Source of the DNA: Maricaulis sp.
Lineage (GTDB): Bacteria; Pseudomonadota; Alphaproteobacteria; Caulobacterales; Maricaulaceae
Assembly (NCBI GenBank): GCA_017643585.1
Contig: JAEPND010000020.1
Span: 1-36,199, forward strand
Direction: 5' to 3'
Length of the DNA: 36,199 nt
Below are positions 18,962-27,334 of this stretch, piece by piece (position 1 is the first letter of the stretch; the number at the start of each line of letters is the position of its first letter). The notes beneath the pieces were generated by a model. That model saw nothing but the letters and a program-made list of their open reading frames with translations, was not told the DNA's origin and ran no database searches. A program made the translations under genes and the position numbers.

Positions 18962-18971
18962 ACGTATACGT
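18962..18971. repeat. Short palindrome ACGTATACGT in a convergent gap
   Basis: A ten-base perfect palindrome is flanked by GTT and CAAC, giving an imperfect longer dyad. It lies in the 234-base gap between converging genes, where no promoter is expected. No gene was found in this gap. It may be a protein-binding site or chance. Confidence 0.4.
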
Positions 18972-19030
18972 CAACCCCAACATCCTGAAATTTAATCTTC
19001 AGCTGTTGATAAATTGCACTTGTATTTCGC

Positions 19031-20506
19031 CTACTTGTAGCGAGAAACAACCTCGTGAACTCCGGCAACCCACGCATCACGATCGACAGTGATCTGAGCC
19101 GGCTGGTCTTCGCGCCATTGCTTGTTGTCTTCGATATTGGCAGCCAGGCGAGCGCCGAGCTTGAGGTCCTTGATCGTGACCTTGCCCTCTTCCCGCTCAT
19201 TCGAGCCGACGATGACAGCCGCATGGGCCCCGCGGCGGTCCGCATACTTCATCTGCTTGCCCATATTGCCGCCGCCGACAAAGGCCTCGGCCCGCAGCCC
19301 TGACGCGCGCAGCTCGCGCGCCATGGACAGGTAGTCAGCGGAACGCTCCTTCTCCGCCGCAACGATCACGACCAGCGGCCTCTGCTCTCCCAGGCCGCCC
19401 CGGCCAAGCGCGCGCAGGGCAGCTGCAAACCGGCTGACACCAAATGAGAAACCTGTCGCGGGAACGGCCTGTCCGGTGAAGCGGGATACCAGGTCGTCAT
19501 AGCGGCCACCGCCGCCCACGGAACCGAACTGGATCGGCTTGCCATCATCATAATGCGCCGTCGCCAGCAATTCCGCCTCATAGACGGGCCCGGTATAATA
19601 ACCCAGGCCGCGGACAACGGACGGATCGAAGACGGCACGATCATCAGCCACACCGATCGCGCTCAGCACCGCATCAATCTCGGTCAGCGCGGCGATACCG
19701 GCCCGGCCAGCCTCGGAGTCGCTGACCAGTCCCTCCAGACGGGCGATGACATCGCCACGACTGCCGCCACCGGCATCGAGGAAGGACAGCACCGTATCGA
19801 TACCGGCCGCGTCGAGACCAGCCCCCTCGGTGAAGTCTCCCGACTCATCCTTGCGACCCTCGCCGAGCAGAAGCGCCACACCGTCTCGTCCCAGGCGGTC
19901 GAGCTTGTCCGCAGCGCGCAGGACGCGCATACGGCGCTCGGCGTCAGCGGCACCGATGGTCTCCAGCACTCCATCGAGAATGCGGCGATCATTCACGCGT
20001 ACGAGGAAATCCCCCGTCTCGAGACCAACCGCGCTCATGACCTCTGCGGCCAGGGCAATCATCTCGGCGTCAGCGGCAGGACTGGCAGAACCAACCGTAT
20101 CGGCATCGCACTGCACGAATTGCCGGAAACGTCCCGGTCCCGGCTTTTCATTCCGCCAGACATCGCCGGCCTGATAGCGACGATAGGGCTTGTTCAAATC
20201 CTGATAGTGTTCGGCGACGAAACGCGCCAGCGGCGCCGTGTGATCATAACGCAGCGACATCCACTGGCCGTCATCATCCTCCAGCGCGAACACGCCCTCA
20301 TTCGGACGTTCTTCATCCGGCAGGAATTTGCCCAGCGCTTCGGCGTATTCAAACGCCGGCGTCTGCAGGGGCTCAAAGCCCCAGTCATCATACACCTGGC
20401 TAGCCTTGGAGATCAGATGCTGTTCCGCTCTCAGCACGTCACCTGTGCGGTCTTCAAAACCGCGCGGCTTACGGGCCTTGGGGCGGAATCTTTTCTTGGC
20501 ACTCAT
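19031..20506 (-). CDS. hisS: Histidyl-tRNA synthetase
   Basis: This class II synthetase charges tRNA-His. The 491-residue product shows motif 2 in RYQAGDVWRNEKPGPGRFRQ, the histidine-specific RGLGYYTGPVYE, and a glycine-rich motif 3 segment with GFSFGVSRF. A C-terminal anticodon-binding domain carries the VIVGSNEREEGKVTIKDL segment. The ATG at 20506 is chosen because GGAGAG lies six to seven bases upstream and the protein then begins in the usual way before PRGFEDRTG. An upstream in-frame start at 20575 adds a non-conserved leader. It is longer than the enterobacterial enzyme (about 424 residues), owing to insertions around the middle. It is divergent from the small secreted protein at 20704. 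Confidence 0.97.
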   Translation of the reverse strand: MSAKKRFRPKARKPRGFEDRTGDVLRAEQHLISKASQVYDDWGFEPLQTPAFEYAEALGKFLPDEERPNEGVFALEDDDGQWMSLRYDHTAPLARFVAEHYQDLNKPYRRYQAGDVWRNEKPGPGRFRQFVQCDADTVGSASPAADAEMIALAAEVMSAVGLETGDFLVRVNDRRILDGVLETIGAADAERRMRVLRAADKLDRLGRDGVALLLGEGRKDESGDFTEGAGLDAAGIDTVLSFLDAGGGSRGDVIARLEGLVSDSEAGRAGIAALTEIDAVLSAIGVADDRAVFDPSVVRGLGYYTGPVYEAELLATAHYDDGKPIQFGSVGGGGRYDDLVSRFTGQAVPATGFSFGVSRFAAALRALGRGGLGEQRPLVVIVAAEKERSADYLSMARELRASGLRAEAFVGGGNMGKQMKYADRRGAHAAVIVGSNEREEGKVTIKDLKLGARLAANIEDNKQWREDQPAQITVDRDAWVAGVHEVVSRYK

Positions 20507-20703
20507 CTGTGGCTCTCCAGACTGTAACAGGGCCGGATGATGATCCGGCTTGTCGGCGGGGTTCGCCTCTTTCAATATCCAAGGCGCGGGTGAAGACCAG
20601 TGTTTTCACCAGTAGGTACGGGAAAATGCCTTTCGTTCACCGGATTGCAAGCCCGTTGAGGCAAGATGTCCAGCCGAGAGGGTCTGAAAGCGTGGAGTTG
20701 TTT

Positions 20704-21159
20704 GTGCGTCGCCTGATTTTGAGTATTGCGTCCGTCGTGGGTCTGACCGCGTCCGCCTTTGCAGGCCCTGGCGCCGATCTGTCCGAATTCGCAGGCGAAC
20801 TGCGCGCACAGGCCGATGAACGCGCCCTTATCGCGGCCTCACAGCCCGCGGCGCCCGCACAGCCGCTGGATATCGAGGATCCGTTCTATTTCGAACTCGA
20901 GCAGTTTTCCGTCGACGCGATGCGCCTGTCCCGTGCCATCCAGCAGGCCAATGGCCCGCAGGATCTACAGTGCATTTTCCGCGGAATGTCTGACGATGCG
21001 AGCGAGCGTCTTGATGCCCTGAACCTGGCTGACAGTTCCGGCGAACAAGCCCGCATCTATCGGGCGATCTCGGCGATGATGCGCGATGCCGAGGAAATTG
21101 CCCCGGCAGTTGATGAGGAAGACATCACGCTGGATGGCTTCACCTGTTCCCCGGGCTAA
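20704..21159 (+). CDS. Small exported protein of unknown function
   Basis: The 151-residue product probably starts at GTG 20704, six bases after a GGAG, and begins MRRLILSIASVVGLTASAFA, a clear Sec signal with cleavage near residue 20. The mature part is acidic and mostly helical (ELEQFSVDAMRLSRAIQQ, AISAMMRDAEE). It has only two cysteines (LQCIFRG and FTCSPG at the end), which could form a disulfide in the periplasm. No family was recognised. Longer in-frame starts exist upstream but put the signal peptide inside the protein. Its stop codon interlocks with that of the convergent dsbD-like gene. Confidence 0.75.
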   Translation: MRRLILSIASVVGLTASAFAGPGADLSEFAGELRAQADERALIAASQPAAPAQPLDIEDPFYFELEQFSVDAMRLSRAIQQANGPQDLQCIFRGMSDDASERLDALNLADSSGEQARIYRAISAMMRDAEEIAPAVDEEDITLDGFTCSPG

Positions 21160-23279
21160 CGGGTCGCCGCCTCAATCGCATCGAACACGATCTGTTCTGA
21201 CAGTACGCTCGGCAGAACCTGCGCCTCGCCGCCACCGGCCGGATAGACAAGGTAAAGCGGCACGCCTGCCTGACCATGCGAATAGATCAGCTCGGTGATG
21301 GCATCATCGCGATTGGTCCAATCCGCTTTCATCTGCACCACGCCCGCATCGCGGAAGGCCGCCTGGACGCTCTGCGTGCTGAGCACGCGCATCTTGTTTA
21401 CCTGGCAGGTGACACACCAGGCGGCAGTCACATCCACAAAGACCGCACGCCCTTCCATCTGGGCATCCGAAACAGCTTGCGCTGACCAGGCGCGCTCGTA
21501 TTCAGCAACCGTCGAGGTACTGGTCGCCGCCGGCAGACGTGCAATGGTCAGCACACTGCCCAGCATTGCAATCATTGCGAGGCCACCAATGAGCTTCCAG
21601 ACAAGGGCATCTCTTTGCAGGGCCCAGATGCCAAATGTCAGGGCCAGAACCGCAATGCCCAACCACAACACACCCAGCGACCCGGCCTGGATGGACAGGA
21701 CCCACAGCAGCCAGACCATCGACGCGAACATCGGGAAAGCCAGGAATTGCTTGAACGTGACCATCCACGCGCCCGGCTTGGGAAGATAGCGCAACAGCGC
21801 AGGTGCAAAGGCCAGGACGACGAACGGAAGGGCCAGGCCAACTCCCATCATCGCCGCGACAGCGAGCACAACAAGAACCGGCTGGGTCAGCGCCAGTCCG
21901 AGCGCACCGGCAGCAAGCGGACCGACACATGGAGCGGCAACCACGACCGCCAGCACGCCGGTGAAAAATGCACCCTTGGCGCCATCTTCATCCGCCAGAC
22001 CGGCTCCAATCCCTTGTACAGACGTTCCGACCTCAAACATGCCCAGCAGGTTCAGACCGATAACGAAGAAAAGCAGAGCGAGGATGGCGACCACGATCGG
22101 CAGCTGAAGCTGGAAGCCCCAGGCGACCGGCAAGCCGAATTCACGCAGCCCGACCAAAAGTCCGGCGAGGACGACAAAACTGGCAACGACGCCGACCAGG
22201 AAAAGCAGACCATAGCTGCGAACGCGGGCCGCATCCTTGTGCGCGATCTCGACAAATTTCAGGACCTTAATGGACAGCACGGGGAATACGCATGGCATTA
22301 GGTTCAGGATCAGGCCGCCCAGGAAGGCGAATACCAACATGGTCAGCAGGTTGGCATCCATGGCGGGTGGCTCCGTCACCGGCGTTTCCGCGGGTGCGGT
22401 CGGGACGATGCCGACATCTCCGGCAGCAATCTGGAATTCGACGACCTCGCGCTCCCAGAAATCGCCACCTCTGTGGCGTTCCACAGCCAACAATCCGGTC
22501 TGCGGAAACTGGATCTGCGGCGCCATTTTGAAACTGGCTTCATAGGTCAGGTTCAGCCGCCCCGCCTCGTCCCACTGTTCGACGGGATCCACAGCGTGGG
22601 CGATCAATGACCCGTCAAAGGGGAAGAATGTCAGATCCCGCCACTCACCGGCCAGATAATCGCCCTCCAGCATCAGCACCAGCTGATCACCAAAACGCTT
22701 CATCGTTCCCGACAATTGATCGGTGGCACGCGGCTCAGCCTCAAGCCCGGCCTGGATCATCCAGAATGCGTCTTCCGTGTTCCAGGGCTCTGCGCCGACA
22801 TCCATCGTCAAGGAGAGTTCGCGGGTCTCGGGTACGCAGACCTCTTCGCAGACCTGCCAGTCCGCGACGACGTTCACGGTCAGTGTCTCGCCCTGGAAAT
22901 CCGGCGACACCGTCACCGGCATGGCGAGCACAACCTCGTCATGATAGCCGTAGTCCATGATGGCGCCGTCCGCCAACGGCAACTCCTCCGGAGCTGGCCA
23001 GATCACCTCGCCGATCTCCACGTCGGCAGGCAGATCCCATTGCAGTTCCAGCGGCAGGCCGAAATCGCCCGGATTGCGCCAATAGGTGTGCCAGCCATCA
23101 GGAATGATCTGGTGCAGTCCGATATGGAATTGATCCCCAGGCGTGGTCGCGGCGCGTTCCGCAATCAGCTGCGCCTCGACGATTTCTTCCGCCTGCATCC
23201 AGCCGGACTGCGCGTGCGTCGCACTTGTCCCGCTTGCGAGCAGGACCATGATTGTCAGGAGAAACGGAAGAATTCGCAT
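21156..23279 (-). CDS. dsbD: DsbD/ScsB-type thiol:disulfide interchange membrane protein
   Basis: This protein carries reducing power from cytosolic thioredoxin across the inner membrane to periplasmic thiol proteins. The 707-residue product has a signal peptide (cleavage near THAQ, residue 24), a periplasmic N-terminal domain with C144 and C148, and eight or so membrane segments (about 312-585). The two family cysteines lie in LMPCVFPVL (330) and AAPCVGPLA (451). A C-terminal thioredoxin domain carries WCVTC at 621-625. All six redox cysteines expected of DsbD-like enzymes are therefore present. The long N-terminal part resembles ScsB/DipZ relatives more than enterobacterial DsbD. The ATG at 23279 is preferred over an upstream start at 23315. 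Its periplasmic substrates are not identified here. Confidence 0.9.
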   Translation of the reverse strand: MRILPFLLTIMVLLASGTSATHAQSGWMQAEEIVEAQLIAERAATTPGDQFHIGLHQIIPDGWHTYWRNPGDFGLPLELQWDLPADVEIGEVIWPAPEELPLADGAIMDYGYHDEVVLAMPVTVSPDFQGETLTVNVVADWQVCEEVCVPETRELSLTMDVGAEPWNTEDAFWMIQAGLEAEPRATDQLSGTMKRFGDQLVLMLEGDYLAGEWRDLTFFPFDGSLIAHAVDPVEQWDEAGRLNLTYEASFKMAPQIQFPQTGLLAVERHRGGDFWEREVVEFQIAAGDVGIVPTAPAETPVTEPPAMDANLLTMLVFAFLGGLILNLMPCVFPVLSIKVLKFVEIAHKDAARVRSYGLLFLVGVVASFVVLAGLLVGLREFGLPVAWGFQLQLPIVVAILALLFFVIGLNLLGMFEVGTSVQGIGAGLADEDGAKGAFFTGVLAVVVAAPCVGPLAAGALGLALTQPVLVVLAVAAMMGVGLALPFVVLAFAPALLRYLPKPGAWMVTFKQFLAFPMFASMVWLLWVLSIQAGSLGVLWLGIAVLALTFGIWALQRDALVWKLIGGLAMIAMLGSVLTIARLPAATSTSTVAEYERAWSAQAVSDAQMEGRAVFVDVTAAWCVTCQVNKMRVLSTQSVQAAFRDAGVVQMKADWTNRDDAITELIYSHGQAGVPLYLVYPAGGGEAQVLPSVLSEQIVFDAIEAATR

Positions 23280-23372
23280 TAACTTACCCAGAGAGCTTGG
23301 CGTTCCGCGACCCATATAGAGGGAAAATCACGGCTGTCGAACCGGTCTCGCGGAAAGGTGATGCGAAACGCA

Positions 23373-23401
23373 AAACGGCCGCGCTGGACGCACGGCCGTT
23401 T
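23373..23401 (-). terminator. Terminator downstream of sapC
   Basis: A nine-base stem AAACGGCCG / CGGCCGTTT with an 11-base loop lies 22 bases after the sapC stop. It is followed on the minus strand by TTTTGCG. This separates sapC from the dsbD-like gene. Confidence 0.75.
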
Positions 23402-23422
23402 GCTGTTCGGATGGTCGGCGAT

Positions 23423-24205
23423 TTACGCGCCAGCAGGCTGTGAGGCCTGAACATCCTCGGCGACACGGCGCATGACACGCTCCCAGCGCTGCAGGGAGAT
23501 GAGGTGCGCGGTGATCACGCCGAGATCACCATTCTTGTGCATCTCCAGGATTTTGTCGTCGCTGAGCGCGGTGAGCTTCTCCTGGGAAATACCGAAGTAA
23601 TCAGCAACCTTGACCGGATTGTCCGGATCGTTCGGATTGCCGACACGAATGTCTTTCTTCTCGAACAGGTCCAGCGCGGTCACGCGCTCGACGAAGGCTT
23701 CGGTCGCCTTGGCGTCGCGCTCGAAAGCGGAGACGAAGTCGATAGCAGACTGCGTGTACTCGGTCGGCTCACCATTCTCGTCGAAGAACGGACGCTCGGC
23801 ATTTTCGGTCACGACGAATTCAGCACCAACATCGATGCAGATCGTGGACGGCTGGCCATCCGGGTTAGCGGCGCTGACGAACGGATAGCGACGCACATAG
23901 GCCGGAATGTAGTGGTCGTGGTCGAACTGACCATCGGTCACGAACAGGTTGGATCCTGCACGCAGCCCCATCACAACCACCGGCATTTTGTTTTCGCCGA
24001 GGAAGACGATCGGATAGCTGCCGCAAGCAACCGGGAATTCGGCGGCGATAGCCGGCACGAAATGCCATTCCTTGAGGAAGGTGAACGGGCTGGAGACCGC
24101 GTTCACGCCGTATTTCGCGTGCTTTTGACGATTGAGCGGCTCTACGGTCTTGTAGAGCGGAACTTGTCCGGTGAGGCGCGGCTCGTTGGTCGCTGCATCA
24201 GCCAT
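23423..24205 (-). CDS. SapC-family protein
   Basis: The 260-residue protein without a signal peptide has the features of the SapC family (PF07277-like): an N-terminal YKTVEPLNRQKH segment, FVPAIAAEFPVACGSYPIVF, a central RYPFVSAANPDG and an acidic DENGEPTEYTQSAIDF region, with a C-terminal ISLQRWERVMRR. The name comes from an S-layer-linked gene of Campylobacter, but the molecular role in alphaproteobacteria is not established. It stands alone between two terminators. The upstream 95 bases should contain its promoter; none was clearly seen. Confidence 0.82.
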   Translation of the reverse strand: MADAATNEPRLTGQVPLYKTVEPLNRQKHAKYGVNAVSSPFTFLKEWHFVPAIAAEFPVACGSYPIVFLGENKMPVVVMGLRAGSNLFVTDGQFDHDHYIPAYVRRYPFVSAANPDGQPSTICIDVGAEFVVTENAERPFFDENGEPTEYTQSAIDFVSAFERDAKATEAFVERVTALDLFEKKDIRVGNPNDPDNPVKVADYFGISQEKLTALSDDKILEMHKNGDLGVITAHLISLQRWERVMRRVAEDVQASQPAGA

Positions 24206-24302
24206 GATAGATACCCCTGTTTATACGTTTTGGCGTTGATAGCCCATTGAGGCCGGAGCGGCAATGCGGGGCTGCAGACTGACACTGGATTGTCACCAAA
24301 AA

Positions 24303-24335
24303 TGAAAACGCCAGGCGACTCAGTCACCTGGCGTT
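24303..24335 (-). terminator. Terminator downstream of the ompW pseudogene
   Basis: An AACGCCAGG-type stem with its complement CCTGGCGTT, extendable to 14 pairs with one mismatch, is followed on the minus strand by TTTTCATTTTT. It lies 23 bases beyond the ompW stop and is intact despite the broken gene. Confidence 0.85.
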
Positions 24336-24357
24336 CAATTGTCGGTTGAATTTTCGA

Positions 24358-24978
24358 TCAGAAGCGGCGACCGAAACCCAGTCCGACGACAATCGGGTCG
24401 ATATCGACATCCGCCGTGATGGCGCCGTCAATCGTCACATCGGTATTGATCTCGATATATTTCGCGTCGACATTGAAGAACCAGTCATTGCCCATGTCGA
24501 AATCGATACCGGCCTGGACGGCAAATCCGAAGCTGTTGTCATAATCGATCGTCGTCAGGGCACTGCCGCTCGGCAGGCTCTCGTCGAAGAAGTGGGTGAA
24601 GTTCACGCCTGCACCGGCATAGGGACGAACAGCGCCCTCGGGATTGAAGTGATACTGCACCGTCAGCGTCGGCGGCAGCAGGGTCACATCCCCCAGGTCC
24701 ACATCACCTGCAGCGGTGTCGACCGCAGCCACGTCGTGCGGCGTGACGCCCAGGATAAGCTCGACAGCCTACTGGTCCTGGAAGAAATAGGTGATGTCGA
24801 GTTCCGGCACGATGGAGTTGTCGATATCGACATCGCCACCAATCGGATCGATGTCAGCGCTCTCATTCGGCATGACGTCGATGGCACGCAGGCGGATCAG
24901 CCAATCGCCTTGGTCGGCGAAGGCCGGAGCAGCTGCAGTCATTGCGATTGCGGTTGCGGCAAGAAGAAGCTTTTTCAT
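24358..24978 (-). pseudogene. ompW: OmpW-family outer-membrane protein interrupted by an in-frame amber codon
   Basis: The ATG at 24978 opens a 207-codon frame with an AAGGA ribosome-binding site and a Sec signal (MKKLLLAATAIAMTAAAPAFA). Codon 70 (24771-24769) is TAG. The same frame then continues unchanged to the natural stop at 24358. Sequence on both sides is OmpW-like: ELDITYFFQDQ before, and AVELILGVTPHDV, LPPTLTVQYHF, RPYAGAGVNFTHFF and the final aromatic residue after. OmpW proteins are eight-stranded outer-membrane barrels for small hydrophobic molecules. One base change (for example TGG to TAG) explains the break. It could be a recent loss, a sequencing or assembly error, or a suppressed stop. 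The terminator and ribosome-binding site remain intact. Confidence 0.85.
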
Positions 24979-25060
24979 GGCCTGGATCCTTTTTGTCACC
25001 AGAAAAGATAGGGACTTTATGGACCCGCCGATGCGCGCGAGATACTGCGCGTTTCGCCGC

Positions 25061-25090
25061 GCATCAGCCTGCCGCGCGGCAGGCTGACGC
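25061..25090. repeat. Strong GC-rich hairpin between the TonB receptor and ompW
   Basis: TCAGCCTGCC-GCGC-GGCAGGCTGA is a perfect ten-base dyad (25064-25087), extendable by two pairs beyond one mismatch. It lies 26 bases beyond the receptor stop and 86 bases before the ompW start. Neither side has a T-run, so it is not a standard terminator. It may protect the receptor mRNA end or limit read-through into ompW. Confidence 0.6.
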
Positions 25091-25115
25091 ACACGAATTA
25101 ACGTGTTGGAATTCC

Positions 25116-27221
25116 TTAGAAATCCATCACGAGCGCTGCGCGGAAATTGCGACCAGGCAGCGGCAGGGCGTCTTTCAGGAACGAGGTGTGCAAACGCGCT
25201 TCCTCGTCGGACAGATTACGACCCTCAAGAATGATGCGCAGACCCCGGTCCTCGAACGGAACTACAGAGTAACGCGCATTGAGAAGCGTATAGCCTTCGG
25301 TGGGAAGTTCGAACTCGGCGACATTGTCCTGCTCGCCAGCCCAGACGACTTCACCGTGCAGCGCATGCGCGCCCATCTCAGCCGTCACACCAGCTGTGAA
25401 GGAGAGCGGCGGAATGCGTGGCATGTCACCACCCGCATCAATCGACGCGTTGACATATTCACCGGTCAGCTCACCCATCAGGTTCCAGCCGGCAAACTCG
25501 CCGAGCGGCCCTTCCAGGCGACCCTCGAAGCCGCTGAGGCTGGCATCTTCCTGGCGATATTCCACGACGATGAACTCGTCCTCTTCCTCGCCGGTCGGGA
25601 AGGCACCGATGAAACCATCATACTCGGCATGGAAGGCTGCACCTTCAAATGCCCAGCTGCCGAATTGCGTACGAGCCGTGAACTCGATGGACACGGCTTT
25701 CTCGACATCGAGATCCGGGTCACCCGTCTCGACAGTGGACGTGGCGATGTGCTCGCCATCGGCGAACAGCTCGACATCCGTCGGGGCACGCTCGTTCGAA
25801 GACAAGGTCACAGCGAGGAAGGTGTTGTCCTGCGGACGCCAGAATGCAGAACCGGAAATCGAGAAGGTATCGAAATCACGGCTCAGCGTGTCGGTTTCGA
25901 TATCGCGGTTCTCGATACGCAGTCCGCCTTCCAGGCCCCAGTCACCGGTGTCCCAGCGCTCAACAAAGAAGAAGCCGAAGTCCTCTGTCAGGGATGCCGG
26001 CACGAAGGCCTCTTCACCCTGGGCCAGGAAATCGCGGGAGAAAGCCTGGAAGCCAGCAGCGGTCTCGACACTGCCACCACCGAAATCAAACTCGGAGAAA
26101 CGGGTTTCGAAACGACCTTCCCAACCGTCATTGCGGAACAGGGTGCCAACTTCATCACCTTCCAGCTCGACATGCTTGTATTCTGCCGTGCCGAAGGAGA
26201 AGCGGACGCGATCGATGAACTCCGCAACATTGCGGAACTCGCCGCGCAGGTCATAGCGGGTCTGGACCAGGTCAATGCGAACACCGACTTCTTCCTCGTC
26301 ATGGTGTTCTTCATCCTCGTGATGATCATCGTCATCGTCGTGATCATCGCCTTCGTCTTCGTGCTCTTCCTCGTGGTGGTGATGTCCACCCGGGATGCCG
26401 TAAAGGGCGTCAGAGGACTTGTAGGATACGCCGATGAAACCGTTCTCACCGACCCAGGACACACCGACAGAACCGGTGGAGAAGTCGAGACCGGAGTTTT
26501 CGACCGTGCCGAAGACTTCTTCCTCTTCCTCGTGCTCGTCTTCGTCGTGATCTCCCTCGTCGTCATGCTCCTCTTCTTCCAAGGCGCGGGCGAGCGCGCT
26601 CTCGGAGAAGCCCGGAATGTCATAATCGTCGGCCGTGCGGGTCATCATCTCCAGGTTGAAGACAAAGGAACCAGCATTGAAGCGGATCTGGCCAGCAGCC
26701 GTCTCGCCGTCATCGACCGATGTCGCGCCTGCATAGAAACGCCCTTCAAAACCATCTTCAGCCGGCGCTTCCGGGATACGACCATCAATGACGTTGACGA
26801 CACCACCAATCGCGCCGCCGCCATAGGCGATCGCCGCCGGGCCGCGCAGGATTTCAACGCGCTCGGCCTCGAGGGCTTCAGACGCCACGGCATGGTCCGG
26901 GCTGGACGTTGATGCATCGATCAGTCCAACACCATTGGTCAGGACACGCACGCGGTCAGCACCGAGACCACGGATCACCGGACGGCTGGCCGCCGGGCCG
27001 AAATAGGTCGTAGAAACGCCCGGCTCATGAGCGATCGTGTCGGCCAGCGAGCCGGACAGATTGTCTTCGATATGATCCTGATCAACCACTTCAACCGAGG
27101 TGGTAATCTCGTCCGCACCTGTTTCCAGGGCAGAAGACGTGACGGTGATGACATCAGTTTCCTGAGCCAGCGCCGGGGCCGCCAGCAAAAGGCTGGTGGT
27201 CGTTAGGAGGAGCGTGCGCAT
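25116..27221 (-). CDS. znuD: ZnuD-like TonB-dependent outer-membrane receptor, probable zinc uptake
   Basis: The 701-residue outer-membrane transporter has a signal peptide (residues 1-20), a TonB-box-like DVITVTSS near 23-30, a plug domain (about 37-150, with PVIRGLGADRVRVL and VEILRGPAAIAYGGGAIGG) and a 22-strand-type barrel ending in the aromatic residue of ALVMDF. Two long insertions are packed with His, Asp and Glu: about 214-236 (26582-26514) and 279-312 (26387-26285). The second includes HHHH and many HD/HE pairs. Acid/His loops of this kind are known in ZnuD, which captures zinc. The divergent gene is a Zur-type repressor and a palindrome covers the likely promoter. Zinc is thus the best-supported substrate. 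Copper, nickel or cobalt cannot be excluded. Confidence 0.85.
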   Translation of the reverse strand: MRTLLLTTTSLLLAAPALAQETDVITVTSSALETGADEITTSVEVVDQDHIEDNLSGSLADTIAHEPGVSTTYFGPAASRPVIRGLGADRVRVLTNGVGLIDASTSSPDHAVASEALEAERVEILRGPAAIAYGGGAIGGVVNVIDGRIPEAPAEDGFEGRFYAGATSVDDGETAAGQIRFNAGSFVFNLEMMTRTADDYDIPGFSESALARALEEEEHDDEGDHDEDEHEEEEEVFGTVENSGLDFSTGSVGVSWVGENGFIGVSYKSSDALYGIPGGHHHHEEEHEDEGDDHDDDDDHHEDEEHHDEEEVGVRIDLVQTRYDLRGEFRNVAEFIDRVRFSFGTAEYKHVELEGDEVGTLFRNDGWEGRFETRFSEFDFGGGSVETAAGFQAFSRDFLAQGEEAFVPASLTEDFGFFFVERWDTGDWGLEGGLRIENRDIETDTLSRDFDTFSISGSAFWRPQDNTFLAVTLSSNERAPTDVELFADGEHIATSTVETGDPDLDVEKAVSIEFTARTQFGSWAFEGAAFHAEYDGFIGAFPTGEEEDEFIVVEYRQEDASLSGFEGRLEGPLGEFAGWNLMGELTGEYVNASIDAGGDMPRIPPLSFTAGVTAEMGAHALHGEVVWAGEQDNVAEFELPTEGYTLLNARYSVVPFEDRGLRIILEGRNLSDEEARLHTSFLKDALPLPGRNFRAALVMDF

Positions 27222-27254
27222 AGCAAATCCGATACGTTATTTAGTAACACTGGC

Positions 27255-27268
27255 GACGTTATAATGTC
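27255..27268. promoter_or_regulatory. Candidate Zur operator
   Basis: GACGTTATAATGTC matches its own reverse complement at 12 of 14 positions around a central TTATAA, as expected for a Fur-family site. It lies between the znuD-like gene and zur and overlaps the predicted receptor -10 element. A second, weaker dyad (GTTA/TAAC, 27236-27248) is centred about 20 bases away, towards the receptor. The assignment rests on context and shape only. Confidence 0.55.
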
Positions 27269-27287
27269 ACGCCAGAGCGATTGACAA
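27258..27287 (-). promoter_or_regulatory. Candidate promoter of the znuD-like gene
   Basis: On the minus strand TTGTCA (27287-27282) is followed after 18 bases by TATAAC (27263-27258). This would place the transcript start about 30 bases before the ATG at 27221. The -10 lies within the proposed Zur operator, which fits simple repression. Confidence 0.4.
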
Positions 27288-27334
27288 GCACACGCACTGG
27301 GAATCCTGCACGAACCTCATTACATGTTGCAAAT

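Noticed and set aside
18925-19245. A minus-strand frame whose end (YQQLKIKFQDVGVDVYVTF) looks protein-like
   Set aside because: It reads out of hisS in another frame and has no start codon of its own in the part beyond hisS. The AT-richer gap explains the change in residues.
24942-26912. A 656-codon open frame on the plus strand opposite the TonB receptor, with a very hydrophobic stretch
   Set aside because: It is the mirror of the receptor: GAA/GAC/CAC-rich loops read in reverse give runs of Phe, Val, Leu and Ile. The receptor has all family motifs; the plus frame has none and begins inside the ompW pseudogene.
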